From a virus: 25,636 nucleotides of DNA. The notes beneath the pieces are model-generated. The model worked only from the letters and a program-made list of their open reading frames with translations, ran no database searches and was not told the DNA's origin. Each line of letters begins with the position of its first letter. Position 1 is the stretch's first letter. Of this stretch, positions 1 through 6,856 are shown one piece after another. Position numbers and translations under genes: made by a program. Location: IMG/VR virus record IMGVR_UViG_3300032753_001470, positions 1 to 25,636 of that record. One strand, written 5' to 3'.

Positions 1-2
1 TG

Positions 3-41
3 TCAGAAATACTTGATTATGATGCGTTACCTAGTTTATAA
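3..41 (+). CDS. 3' end of an upstream gene (partial)
   Basis: One frame is open from the window edge and ends in TAA at 39-41 with the tail SEILDYDALPSL. Its acidic, protein-like composition suggests the C-terminus of a gene that begins outside the window. A second frame is also open from the edge, to a TAA at 55-57, so the frame choice is uncertain. Phage glutaredoxin genes often follow ribonucleotide reductase genes, but twelve residues cannot identify the family. Confidence 0.35.
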   Translation, partial: SEILDYDALPSL

Positions 42-42
42 T
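13..42 (+). promoter_or_regulatory. Sigma70-type promoter before glutaredoxin gene
   Basis: TTGATT (13-18) and a perfect TATAAT (37-42) are separated by 18 bp. A predicted start near 49 leaves a very short leader with AAAAAGGA just before the ATG at 59. The promoter overlaps the end of the upstream gene. Confidence 0.55.
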
Positions 43-58
43 AGTAAAAAGGAATAAT

Positions 59-286
59 ATGAAAGCAATAGTATGGAGTAAAAACGCCTGCCCATTTTGT
101 GACCAAGCTAAGGGCTTGCTCAAAATGAAAGGCATTGAATACGAAGAAAGAAACATTAACAAAGATTATACACGTGAACAATTATTGGAAGCAGTACCTA
201 ATGCCAGAACTGTACCGCAAATCTTTTTAGACGATAAATTAATAGGCGGGTTCACAGAACTCAAGAAACATTTCGAAAAGGTATAA
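59..286 (+). CDS. Glutaredoxin (NrdC/GrxC-like)
   Basis: A 75-residue single-domain glutaredoxin. It shows the dithiol active site CPFC (11-14), the cis-proline glutathione-binding motif TVP (51-53) and the GG pair (63-64) followed by a final helix. Glutaredoxins of this size reduce disulfides in the cytoplasm, and in T4-like phages the NrdC protein supplies electrons to ribonucleotide reductase. The start follows AAAAAGGA by a normal distance. It has its own sigma70-like promoter and is followed after 1 nt by the next gene, suggesting an operon. Family assignment is firm. The link to ribonucleotide reduction is inferred from phage biology, because no reductase gene is visible here. Confidence 0.93.
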   Translation: MKAIVWSKNACPFCDQAKGLLKMKGIEYEERNINKDYTREQLLEAVPNARTVPQIFLDDKLIGGFTELKKHFEKV

Positions 287-287
287 T

Positions 288-578
288 ATGTTAATTTCAA
301 AAGGTATAGCAGAAGGTGAAATTGTAACAATCAAAACCACAGCAGGTGAAGAGATTGTTGCTAAGTTAGTAGAAGATGGCCCACTCGGTGTCAAGGTTAA
401 AAAGCCATTGTGCTTAACAGCTACTAAGGATGGAATTGGACTAGTGCCATTTTTGTTTACTACAGATCCAGATGCAGATGTTACAATTAACAAAAATAGC
501 ATTATGGTATTGGCCGCAACTATTAAAGATGCCGCAGATACATACATCCAACAAACAACCGGCATTAAACTAGCATAA
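288..578 (+). CDS. Conserved phage protein, possibly Sm-like fold
   Basis: A 96-residue protein starting 1 nt after the glutaredoxin stop. The N-terminal two thirds alternates short beta-like segments: EIVTIKTTAGEEIVAKLVE, a PLGVKVKKP turn, then a GLVPFLF hydrophobic strand. This pattern of 'function, then modified by a small molecule or RNA-like ligand, then strand' resembles small Sm-like barrels often found in T4-like aquatic phages, but the resemblance is from memory. The C-terminus is helical (DAADTYIQQTTGI). There is no signal peptide or membrane segment. An RNA-binding role would follow if the Sm-like fold is right; nothing in the sequence proves it. Confidence 0.7.
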   Translation: MLISKGIAEGEIVTIKTTAGEEIVAKLVEDGPLGVKVKKPLCLTATKDGIGLVPFLFTTDPDADVTINKNSIMVLAATIKDAADTYIQQTTGIKLA

Positions 579-588
579 GGAGAATTAT

Positions 589-777
589 ATGTCAAAATAC
601 GCAGAATTTACAAAATTAGTAGAAACAATGGAAGGTGACTTCGAAAAGTTTTACGACAAAGGTGTTAGTGCCGCAGGTACTCGTGTTCGTAAACACTTGC
701 AAGAACTTGCAAAGTTGTGCAAAGAAACACGCAACGATGTAACAGCAGTTAAGAACGCTCGTAAAGAATCAAAGTAA
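589..777 (+). CDS. Histone H1/Hc1-like DNA-binding protein
   Basis: A 62-residue basic helical protein with AAGTRVRKHLQELAKLCKE (27-45), closely matching the conserved core of bacterial histone H1-like proteins (Hc1 family, known from Chlamydia and many Bacteroidetes). The segment DFEKFYDKGVSAAGTR is the typical run-in to that core. Family members bind and compact DNA. In a phage it could coat viral DNA, join the nucleoid or alter host chromatin; that role is inferred. It has a good GGAG ribosome site 6-8 nt before the ATG and sits between two genes of unknown function in one operon. Confidence 0.8.
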   Translation: MSKYAEFTKLVETMEGDFEKFYDKGVSAAGTRVRKHLQELAKLCKETRNDVTAVKNARKESK

Positions 778-778
778 T

Positions 779-1834
779 ATGACTGTTAATGTTGTATCCA
801 TTCCTGCTACAACGACTGTAGACTTAAACAAAGCCTTTACAATGCAAGGATTGTTTAATACAGTTTACAGTTCGTTGCCTGACGGAAAAGAATACACAGT
901 AACTGGTATTAGTTTTGAATTTATGGGAATGAGTTGTGCTAACTCGGGTATTATCGATACTTACGCTCAAATCAAAGACGCTATATCTAGACTTTACAAT
1001 TATATAATGAAAAGTTATCTAGAACCTATATGGCAATTGTTAAATGCATTACTTAAGGCGTTAGAAGCAGTTGTTGGTAAATTATTAGATTTAGATTTAT
1101 CGTTACCTATTTTAAATTTAACCGTAAGTGACTTGTTTAGTGACAACTTGTATGAAAAACTTCTTACAGCAATTACAAACTTGTACCATACTGCAATCGA
1201 TGACCTGAAGTCTTTATTAAATTTTTTAGGAATTCCATTTGAAACTTGGGGTGGCTCTGAAGCTCCTCAAATTGATATTGCTAATATCGTTAAAAATGTA
1301 ATGGTAAGTTTGTGGTCTGCATTGTTACAAAAAATAAAATTAATTTTTGATGCAATTAAAACAGGATTAGCGGCATATGATTACATCACTAGCCCTGGCA
1401 CTTTCCCTCCACCATTGAGCACAATATGGAACACGGCTTTATCGGCAATCGGAGAAGAGATTGTTGCGCTTATTGCATTAGGCGGTCCAACAATAAAAGC
1501 AATCCAAGATGCTATTGTAGATTTTGTAAAAGCGGCCTTGAACAAAGCAGTAGTTACAGCAGAAGAAATATTAGCATATCTTAAAAATTTCACATTGTCA
1601 CCATTCGGCAAACCATTTGACTGGGAATTTCCATTTAATCCATTTGTTGATTCGGCATGGAAAGATCTTAGTCAGTTATTAGGCGATATGAAATTATTTT
1701 GTATTAACTTCTTAGGTTTACTCATAGCACAATTCATCAAGCTAATTGATGCAATACTTAAAGTGTTTGGTTTAAGCCTTAGTTTTCCAGTACTAACAAT
1801 TCATTATAGTGTTTGTGCAATAATTAAAGAATAA
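779..1834 (+). CDS. Long helical protein of unknown function
   Basis: A 351-residue protein that starts 1 nt after the previous stop. I do not recognise the family. The sequence is dominated by long amphipathic and hydrophobic helices, for example LLNALLKALEAVVGKLL near residue 90 and FLGLLIAQFIKLIDAILKVF near 320, separated by proline-rich turns such as FPPPLSTIW. No signal peptide, catalytic motif or clean membrane-span pattern is evident; Leu, Ile and Ala are very abundant. It could be a membrane-associated or pore-like protein or a helical virion component. The next gene has its own AAGGAG ribosome site after a 10-nt gap. Confidence 0.75.
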   Translation: MTVNVVSIPATTTVDLNKAFTMQGLFNTVYSSLPDGKEYTVTGISFEFMGMSCANSGIIDTYAQIKDAISRLYNYIMKSYLEPIWQLLNALLKALEAVVGKLLDLDLSLPILNLTVSDLFSDNLYEKLLTAITNLYHTAIDDLKSLLNFLGIPFETWGGSEAPQIDIANIVKNVMVSLWSALLQKIKLIFDAIKTGLAAYDYITSPGTFPPPLSTIWNTALSAIGEEIVALIALGGPTIKAIQDAIVDFVKAALNKAVVTAEEILAYLKNFTLSPFGKPFDWEFPFNPFVDSAWKDLSQLLGDMKLFCINFLGLLIAQFIKLIDAILKVFGLSLSFPVLTIHYSVCAIIKE

Positions 1835-1844
1835 GGAGAATAAA

Positions 1845-2147
1845 ATGAAAAAAGTTTTAGCAATCATATTATTATCTTTCGCATCATTGGCACAAGCCCA
1901 ATGGCATCACGGCGGAGGACATTATGTTTATCGTCCAGGATACGGTTGGGTAGTTCCTAGTATTGTTGGAGGAGTAATTGGATACGAGCTAGCTCGACCG
2001 AGACAGCCCGATGTTGTAGTAGTACAGCCTCAGCCAGTTTACCCTGCGCCACAAGTTGTTCCACCACAAGCACCATATGGTTACCATTGGGAAGCAATCC
2101 TAGATGCTAACTGTAATTGCTACAGAAGTGCATTAGTGCCTAATTAA
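1845..2147 (+). CDS. Small exported Gly/Tyr/Pro-rich protein
   Basis: A 100-residue protein with a clear Sec signal peptide (MKKVLAIILLSFASLAQA, cleavage predicted after AQA at 18). The mature part begins with His/Gly/Tyr-rich sequence, then a small glycine-rich hydrophobic stretch (IVGGVIGYELA), a proline/valine/glutamine-rich segment and a tail with cysteines in NCNCY. This resembles small periplasmic or outer-membrane glycine-zipper proteins of proteobacteria. Start is set by AAGGAG eight nt upstream. The function is unknown; secretion is well supported. Confidence 0.8.
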   Translation: MKKVLAIILLSFASLAQAQWHHGGGHYVYRPGYGWVVPSIVGGVIGYELARPRQPDVVVVQPQPVYPAPQVVPPQAPYGYHWEAILDANCNCYRSALVPN

Positions 2148-2155
2148 GGATACAA

Positions 2156-2386
2156 ATGAAATTTTACGAACGTGCCGCACGTAGCCTAGGCAAAGTAGTT
2201 ACCTGGAGAATTCTAGTAACAATTACTAATTTCTTTGGTGGGTGGATTGCTAGTGGTAATCCTTGGGTAGGGCTCGGAGTTGTTAGTTTTGCACTAGTGG
2301 TTAACAGCGTATTATACTACTTCCATGAAAGAGTATGGAATAAAATAGATGCTGGCAAGCAGGTCAAGGAAGATGTCGTTTCTTAA
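2156..2386 (+). CDS. DUF2061 family small membrane protein
   Basis: A 76-residue protein matching the DUF2061 pattern: RSLGKVVTWRIL at the start, two hydrophobic segments (about 17-35 and 39-56) and the family hallmark YYFHERVWNKI near the end. Family function is unknown; members are small inner-membrane proteins common in proteobacteria and sometimes linked to sulfate or nucleotide metabolism genes. It starts 8 nt after the previous stop and its end overlaps the next gene by 14 nt. Confidence 0.82.
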   Translation: MKFYERAARSLGKVVTWRILVTITNFFGGWIASGNPWVGLGVVSFALVVNSVLYYFHERVWNKIDAGKQVKEDVVS

Positions 2387-2654
2387 TGAATATCTCATTG
2401 AAATCAATGAATTCCCACAAAGCGGAAAAGACCGTAATCTTTACACTATAAAAGATTACTTTTATTACGATTCAAACGTCCGGGAATACGGGTATCGAAA
2501 CTTATTGATACCCGTTTCTTGCATTATAAATAAGGATGCAATACCTAGCGAAACAGTCATTAGAGAACTGATAAATAAGCAAGTACCCGTAATGAAGCGG
2601 GAAATAGATATTGTTAACCACAAAGAAATCTGGAGTTTTGATTATGACAACTAA
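2373..2654 (+). CDS. Small protein of unknown function
   Basis: A 93-residue soluble protein. The ATG at 2373 is chosen over an upstream start at 2349 because AAGGAAG lies just before it. It overlaps the DUF2061 gene by 14 nt and the solute-binding-protein gene by 11 nt, so translation is probably coupled in a chain. The sequence is mixed alpha/beta (EYLIEINEFP, NLLIPVSCIIN, VIRELINKQVPV) without a motif I can name. Its coding sequence contains two ATAAATA motifs, at 2526 and 2571, upstream of the next gene. Confidence 0.7.
   Translation: MSFLNEYLIEINEFPQSGKDRNLYTIKDYFYYDSNVREYGYRNLLIPVSCIINKDAIPSETVIRELINKQVPVMKREIDIVNHKEIWSFDYDN
2525..2577 (+). promoter_or_regulatory. Possible late promoters upstream of DctP-like gene
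   Basis: TATAAATA at 2525-2532 is an exact match to the T4 late promoter consensus, and a second ATAAATA lies at 2571-2577. Both are inside the preceding small gene, 67-112 nt before the DctP-like start at 2644. Chance occurrence in AT-rich DNA is possible. Confidence 0.4.
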
Positions 2655-3588
2655 GCACGTAAAATGGGTTTTAGCACACGAACCAATCGAATTGTTTATT
2701 CGTGCCGCAAAGGTATTTGCCGGTGAAGTAAATGCAAGAGCACCTGGTGCATTAGATATCGAAGTTATGACTATGAGCGAATACTCAGAAAAGTATAACA
2801 ACGGTGTTGTAGTTGACAAGCATAGTCTAGTAGATTTGTTAGACAACGGCCTAATTGAAATGAGCCAAACTTACACAATCACATTGGGTAAGATCAACAA
2901 AGATTTCTTCGCATTAGATTTACCATTCTTATTTAAAGATCACGACCATGCTACTCGTGTGTTCGAAGGTGCAGTTGGTAAACAGCTATTGGATAGCTTG
3001 CAAGAATCTAAAAAGATCAAAGGTTTAGCATTTACATACTCAGGCGGTTTCCGTATTATTCCAGGAAACGAACCAGTTAGCAAAATTGAGGACTTGCGTG
3101 GTGTAAAACTACGTACAAGTTTTAGTCCAGTAGCGATTGAAACATTCAAGACATTAGGTGCTGATGTAGTTCCAATGGAATTAGAAGAACTTACAGAAAA
3201 CTTAGGTAAGGCAAATGTTGCTATTGGTGAAAGTACATATCCACGTATCTATGCACTTAACCAAGCAGGCGTAAGCAATTATATTAACCACACAGAACAC
3301 AGCTTGTTCCTAACAAGCATTCTAGTTGGTAGTGAATTCTGGAATACACTAAGTCCAGAACTACAACAAGTAGTAAGTGAATCAGCTCAAGCCGCGGCAC
3401 GTTACGAGCGTAGCATCAGCATTGATGATGTTTTACAAACACAAGCTCGTGCAGAAGCAGACGGTATTGAAGTTATTCGTATGTCAACTGAAGAGCAACA
3501 GCGTTTTGCTGATGCTACACAAGTTGTTTATACAAAATTTGCCGATTATTTTACTCCTGGACTTGTAGAACAAATCAAAAAGCACTAA
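2644..3588 (+). CDS. TRAP-type solute-binding protein (DctP-like), no signal peptide
   Basis: A 314-residue protein with the DctP fold signature: FIRAAKVFAGEVNARAPGAL near the start, LDLPFLFKD, then KIEDLRGVKLRTS with the conserved Arg, and LGADVVPMELEEL. Bacterial DctP proteins bind organic acids such as dicarboxylates in the periplasm for a DctQM permease. Here the protein starts directly with the mature domain (MTTKHVKWVLAHEP) and no hydrophobic leader precedes it in frame. The start at 2644 follows TGGAG. No permease gene is nearby. The product should stay cytoplasmic or enter the virion, so a classical transport role is doubtful; it may sense or sequester a metabolite. Confidence 0.88.
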   Translation: MTTKHVKWVLAHEPIELFIRAAKVFAGEVNARAPGALDIEVMTMSEYSEKYNNGVVVDKHSLVDLLDNGLIEMSQTYTITLGKINKDFFALDLPFLFKDHDHATRVFEGAVGKQLLDSLQESKKIKGLAFTYSGGFRIIPGNEPVSKIEDLRGVKLRTSFSPVAIETFKTLGADVVPMELEELTENLGKANVAIGESTYPRIYALNQAGVSNYINHTEHSLFLTSILVGSEFWNTLSPELQQVVSESAQAAARYERSISIDDVLQTQARAEADGIEVIRMSTEEQQRFADATQVVYTKFADYFTPGLVEQIKKH

Positions 3589-3596
3589 GGTTGTAG

Positions 3597-4631
3597 ATGA
3601 TTCTGTATTATAATACACATGCCGTTTCTACCTATTTAAAACAGAATCCAAGACAGCTACAGCATTTTCTATCTAAATATTACTCTCCTGAGTTGTTCAA
3701 CAAGTATGAACGATTTGGATTGAATACACATAACATGATTTATGATAGAACATGTTCATTACCACATTATCTTAATATTAGTCAGTTACATCCAATTCCT
3801 GCAAGACAAGACAACTACAATCGTAGTTTTTTTGAAATAGCAGAACAACGTGCTAAAGAATTGTTAGCATTAGGACAGCCTATTAATGTAATGTGGAGTG
3901 GCGGTCTAGATAGTACGTTTATACTTTTCATGTTACAAAAATATGCAAATGATCCAGACCAAGTTAGAGTTTACGGAACATATAACAGCATTATAGAATC
4001 CGGAGATCTGTTTGATCGCAGGATTAGTAAAGAATTCAAATACAATATTAAAGTTGCATCTAGCAATCAGTTTAATTTTAAAGAATTTGACGGAATCTAT
4101 GTAAGCGGAATGTGCGGTAATCAATTGTTTGGACCTACCGATGATTTCTTTGCAAATGGCAATACTGCCATGTTTCATCACACATTAGGAACTCCTGAAA
4201 CAATATACGAAGATTACAAAACTAATATTGATCCTGCCCTGTTAGAATTCTTAGATCCGGTTATCAAATCTAGTCCTCGTCCAATTGAAACTGTAGCCGA
4301 CTTACGTTGGTACTGTATCTTTAATCTAGACTGGTATACTGCACTTTACGAACATAGAACGCACATAGATCCAGCGACTGCTAAAAATATACTGGGATTC
4401 TTTGATACAGAAGATTTTCAAATTTGGGCAATCAGTACCAAAGAACCCTTTACAAAAGTCAAAGGAGATCCTAACACCCATCGTTGGCAAATGCGTGAAG
4501 TGTTAGATGAACTGTTTGGCGAAACACACTACGCTAAAAATAAACCAAAACGTATTAGTAATTTTTCAGCACTAGATCCATATTGGATGTTTTTATTTGA
4601 AAACTATAATAATTCCTACTTGCGAAAGTAG
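3597..4631 (+). CDS. PP-loop ATPase, asparagine-synthase-like
   Basis: A 344-residue protein with a PP-loop nucleotide-binding motif SGGLDS (101-106) preceded by a hydrophobic strand, and a second motif SGMCGNQLFG (170-179) matching SGxGGDELFG of asparagine synthase domains. Such enzymes adenylate a carboxylate and let an amine attack it. The usual N-terminal glutaminase domain with its catalytic Cys2 is absent, the first 95 residues are different, and the total is far shorter than AsnB. It therefore likely uses ammonia or another amine, or forms an amide or lactam on an unknown substrate. It starts 8 nt after the DctP-like gene, suggesting shared expression. Confidence 0.8.
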   Translation: MILYYNTHAVSTYLKQNPRQLQHFLSKYYSPELFNKYERFGLNTHNMIYDRTCSLPHYLNISQLHPIPARQDNYNRSFFEIAEQRAKELLALGQPINVMWSGGLDSTFILFMLQKYANDPDQVRVYGTYNSIIESGDLFDRRISKEFKYNIKVASSNQFNFKEFDGIYVSGMCGNQLFGPTDDFFANGNTAMFHHTLGTPETIYEDYKTNIDPALLEFLDPVIKSSPRPIETVADLRWYCIFNLDWYTALYEHRTHIDPATAKNILGFFDTEDFQIWAISTKEPFTKVKGDPNTHRWQMREVLDELFGETHYAKNKPKRISNFSALDPYWMFLFENYNNSYLRK

Positions 4632-4648
4632 CGTAAATAATGTATAAT
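4620..4648 (+). promoter_or_regulatory. Sigma70-type promoter before iscU
   Basis: TTGCGA (4620-4625), 17 bp, perfect TATAAT (4643-4648). It spans the stop of the preceding gene. A GTAAATA (4633-4639) late-like motif lies in the spacer; the 10-mer CGTAAATAAT there recurs at 16351-16360 before csgF. The predicted start near 4655 falls past the AGGAG at 4649-4653, so this promoter would give a nearly leaderless message. Confidence 0.55.
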
Positions 4649-4658
4649 AGGAGCATAT

Positions 4659-5042
4659 ATGGCATATTCAGACAAAGTTATTGACCACTACGAAAATCCT
4701 CGTAACGTAGGATCTTTTGATAAAAACGATCCTAGCATAGGCACAGGCATGGTCGGTGCACCAGCTTGCGGTGACGTAATGAAATTACAAATAAAGGTAG
4801 AAAATGGTATTATTAGAGATGCTCGTTTCAAGACATACGGATGTGGTTCCGCAATCGCTTCTAGTTCACTCGTTACAGAGTGGGTCAAAGGAAAAACACT
4901 GGACGAAGCAGGTAGTATCAAAAATAGCGAAATCGCTGAAGAACTTGCTCTCCCGCCAGTAAAGATACATTGTTCAATTCTAGCAGAGGATGCCATTAAG
5001 GCCGCTATCGATGATTATCGTAACAGACACAGCGCAAGCTAA
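4659..5042 (+). CDS. iscU: IscU Fe-S cluster scaffold
   Basis: A full-length 127-residue IscU, near family standard. It has the three cluster cysteines C37 (PACGD, with D39), C62 (YGCGSA) and C105 (IHCSI), H104, and the HscA/DnaK chaperone-recognition motif LPPVK (98-102). IscU assembles [2Fe-2S] clusters with sulfur from IscS and passes them on with chaperone help. The sequence is very close to proteobacterial, particularly betaproteobacterial, IscU, which points to recent acquisition. It overlaps iscA by 32 nt. No iscS, hscA or fdx is present, so host IscS must supply sulfur; the phage DnaK at 10584 might act on it, but that is speculation. Confidence 0.97.
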   Translation: MAYSDKVIDHYENPRNVGSFDKNDPSIGTGMVGAPACGDVMKLQIKVENGIIRDARFKTYGCGSAIASSSLVTEWVKGKTLDEAGSIKNSEIAEELALPPVKIHCSILAEDAIKAAIDDYRNRHSAS

Positions 5043-5337
5043 AATTAAACAAAATCTTGCCAAAAGAGGCAAGGGTGTTGGTATTCGCATAGGTGTAAGA
5101 ACTACCGGATGTAGCGGGCTTGCTTACGTACTAGAATATGTGGATAAGTATGAAGCCGAAGAAGGGGTTGTAAACTACGCACAGGGCGATTTTTGTGTGC
5201 TAGTAAGTTTAAAAGATGAGCCATATCTAAATGGCCTAACAATGGACTGGGTCCGCAATGGACTTAATGAAGGGTTTGATTTCCAAAATCCTAATGAAAG
5301 AGATCGCTGTGGATGCGGCGAGTCCTTTAGAGTTTGA
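5011..5337 (+). CDS. iscA: IscA-type Fe-S carrier
   Basis: A 108-residue A-type carrier with the three conserved cysteines C34 (TTGCSGLAY), C100 and C102 (CGCGESF). The GLNEGFDFQNPN segment matches IscA rather than ErpA or SufA. A-type carriers move [2Fe-2S] or [4Fe-4S] clusters from the scaffold to targets. The start at 5011 begins MIIVTDTAQ, which aligns with the IscA N-terminus; an earlier ATG at 4990 would add seven poorly matching residues. It overlaps iscU, so the pair is coupled. Its TGA stop is embedded in the -35 box of the next promoter. Confidence 0.95.
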   Translation: MIIVTDTAQAKIKQNLAKRGKGVGIRIGVRTTGCSGLAYVLEYVDKYEAEEGVVNYAQGDFCVLVSLKDEPYLNGLTMDWVRNGLNEGFDFQNPNERDRCGCGESFRV

Positions 5338-5362
5338 CATTTCCCAAAAGTGACTGTATAAT
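5334..5362 (+). promoter_or_regulatory. Consensus sigma70 promoter
   Basis: Perfect TTGACA (5334-5339), 17-bp spacer and perfect TATAAT (5357-5362). The TGA stop of iscA (5335-5337) lies inside the -35 box. The predicted start near 5369 leaves a leader containing TTTGGAG before the next gene. Confidence 0.85.
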
Positions 5363-5394
5363 AGCTGTATTGTTATAACTTTTGGAGATTTATT

Positions 5395-5793
5395 TTGAGT
5401 ATGCATCTAGAAGGTCCGTGGCTATCAACTACTGGCAAAAAGAAAGGCAAAAAGAAATGGGCAAGTGCCGAAGCTAAAAGAAAGGCAGAACAGTTGGAAG
5501 AAAGCTGGAAAGAACTACTTAAACGCCAAGGTCTTGAACTCGAAGAAAAGAAACGCAAACGTGCAATGACAGCCGAAAGTTTGGGCTCGAGTTACAGTTT
5601 GAAAATCCCAGAAGGGCGCAATACAACTGCTCATATTAAGAGCAAAGATACCGGCGGCGGCAACGCAACGCTAGCACCAGCCAAAGTTTATACCGGTATC
5701 AAGGTAAAAGGCATCGCGACCATGCATAAAAGCAACGCAGTGCCGGTTTTTAGTGATGAAGAGGCAGTAGATATCTCTAGAATGAGGAGATAA
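5395..5793 (+). CDS. Conserved phage protein of unknown function, TTG start
   Basis: A 132-residue protein. Its first half is a highly charged Lys/Glu-rich helix (KKKGKKKWASAEAKRKAEQ onwards, about 15-58), probably coiled coil. The second half ends with YTGIKVKGIATMHKSN and VFSDEEAVDISRMRR, a C-terminal domain I recognise from many unrelated tailed phages, always annotated hypothetical. A TTG start at 5395 is preferred over the ATG at 5401 because GGAG at 5384-5387 is spaced 7 nt from TTG but 13 from ATG. It is expressed from the consensus promoter directly upstream. Function unknown. Confidence 0.82.
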   Translation: MSMHLEGPWLSTTGKKKGKKKWASAEAKRKAEQLEESWKELLKRQGLELEEKKRKRAMTAESLGSSYSLKIPEGRNTTAHIKSKDTGGGNATLAPAKVYTGIKVKGIATMHKSNAVPVFSDEEAVDISRMRR

Positions 5794-5796
5794 ATA
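5790..5796 (+). promoter_or_regulatory. Late-type promoter motif ATAAATA
   Basis: ATAAATA resembling the T4 late promoter core. The TAA stop of the preceding gene (5791-5793) forms its middle. A start near 5803 would give a leader of about 160 nt, containing a strong hairpin, before the hydrolase start at 5962. Confidence 0.5.
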
Positions 5797-5850
5797 GTGC
5801 CCGATCATAATAATAGTATATTACCCTCGTCGTCAGAGGATAACTATATA

Positions 5851-5876
5851 TTGTCCACTAAAAGTTTAGTGGGCAA
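5851..5876 (+). promoter_or_regulatory. Leader hairpin upstream of hydrolase
   Basis: An 11-bp stem, TTGTCCACTAA (5851-5861) with TTAGTGGGCAA (5866-5876), one G-U pair, loop AAGT. It lies between the ATAAATA motif and the hydrolase start at 5962. There is no following T-run, so it is more likely a leader structure than a terminator. Confidence 0.55.
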
Positions 5877-5961
5877 GGCTAATTTTTATAGGAGACATAT
5901 CGACAGCCAAAATAACCATGACGGTGGTAGCGACACCTCATCCAGCGTAAAGGAGAAAAAA

Positions 5962-6492
5962 ATGATACGCATTATCAAAATTTTAGTAAATCTAGCAGTA
6001 GCGATAAGTGTGCTAGCACTAGCACAATTCGCAGTTTCAAAGAAATTTGAACATTTAAAACAAGCCCGAGATTCGGCAAGCCCTATTACAGCACAAATGA
6101 GACAACAGCAATTAGATTGTCTAGCTCGTAATATATACCATGAAGCAGGCAGTGAACCTTTTGAAGGTAAAGTAGCTGTAGCTCAAGTAACAATTAACAG
6201 AACAGAAAGTGGACAATTCCCATCTGATATTTGTAAAGTAGTCTACCAAAAAAATGTAGTCTATGAAAAGGTCATGTGCCAATTTAGTTGGTATTGTGAA
6301 GGACCTAGTGCATTGAAGCCAATGAATGATGCAATGTACACAGAAAGTATGGAAGTAGCAAAGAAAGTATTATTGGAAGGATTCCGTCTTCCAGATTTGA
6401 AAAACGCCCTATACTTTCATGGAGATTATATCCAGCCTGGCTGGAATAAAAAACCCGTAGCTAAGATTGGTCATCACATTTTTTACAACTAA
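5962..6492 (+). CDS. Membrane-anchored SleB-type cell-wall hydrolase
   Basis: A 176-residue protein starting at the ATG behind AAAGGAG (5949-5955). One N-terminal transmembrane segment (about 4-21) is followed by a Hydrolase_2 (SleB/CwlJ) domain: LDCLARNIYHEAGSEPFEGKV with the family Glu in YHEA, then VAVAQVTINR and CQFSWYCEG. These enzymes are peptidoglycan lytic transglycosylases or amidases; here it would act on the periplasmic face for lysis. The frame stays open upstream to a GTG at 5797 that has its own GAGGAG seven nt ahead, so an alternative form with a 55-residue extension is possible. Confidence 0.9.
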   Translation: MIRIIKILVNLAVAISVLALAQFAVSKKFEHLKQARDSASPITAQMRQQQLDCLARNIYHEAGSEPFEGKVAVAQVTINRTESGQFPSDICKVVYQKNVVYEKVMCQFSWYCEGPSALKPMNDAMYTESMEVAKKVLLEGFRLPDLKNALYFHGDYIQPGWNKKPVAKIGHHIFYN

Positions 6493-6500
6493 GGACAACT

Positions 6501-6848
6501 ATGATATCAAACGAAGTTTTTTCAAAATTTAAATCAAATCTTTCTAGTTTTTTCGATCTAGACAAACTAGTTGAAAACATCAAAACCCATGCTCCGCATG
6601 TAAGTGCAGAAACAATGGGCTGGGTAGCAGTGATCCTGCTACACCTAGCTACGATTCCTACAGAGTTGGCAGTTTTAACAGGATTAACTGAAAAAATGCC
6701 TCCAGTGGATTTGGTGTTGTTTAGCTGGGCAGGATTATTTTGCTTTTTTATCAAGGCCGCAATTCAGAAGGATTTTCTGAACATTGTAACCATTGGTTTT
6801 GGGTTCTTTTGCCAAGCCGGACTACTTGCTTTAATTGTGTTTAAGTAA
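6501..6848 (+). CDS. Small integral membrane protein
   Basis: A 115-residue protein with an amphipathic N-terminal part (about 1-40) and three hydrophobic segments: about 41-60 (WVAVILLHLATIPTELAVL), 70-88 (VLFSWAGLFCFFIKAA) and 94-113 (IVTIGFGFFCQAGLLALIVF). I do not recognise the family. It starts 8 nt after the cell-wall hydrolase, and a small multi-span protein beside a lytic enzyme raises the idea of a holin, but nothing else supports that. Confidence 0.75.
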   Translation: MISNEVFSKFKSNLSSFFDLDKLVENIKTHAPHVSAETMGWVAVILLHLATIPTELAVLTGLTEKMPPVDLVLFSWAGLFCFFIKAAIQKDFLNIVTIGFGFFCQAGLLALIVFK

Positions 6849-6856
6849 TCCAAGGG

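Noticed and set aside
3377-3568. A 63-codon + strand frame within the DctP-like gene
   Set aside because: It overlaps conserved DctP sequence in another frame and has no ribosome site.
3597-4631. Full asparagine synthetase B
   Set aside because: The N-terminal glutaminase domain and its Cys2 are missing and the protein is much shorter than AsnB.
5918-5950. An 11-codon upstream ORF ahead of the cell-wall hydrolase
   Set aside because: It has no ribosome site and is too short to separate from chance.
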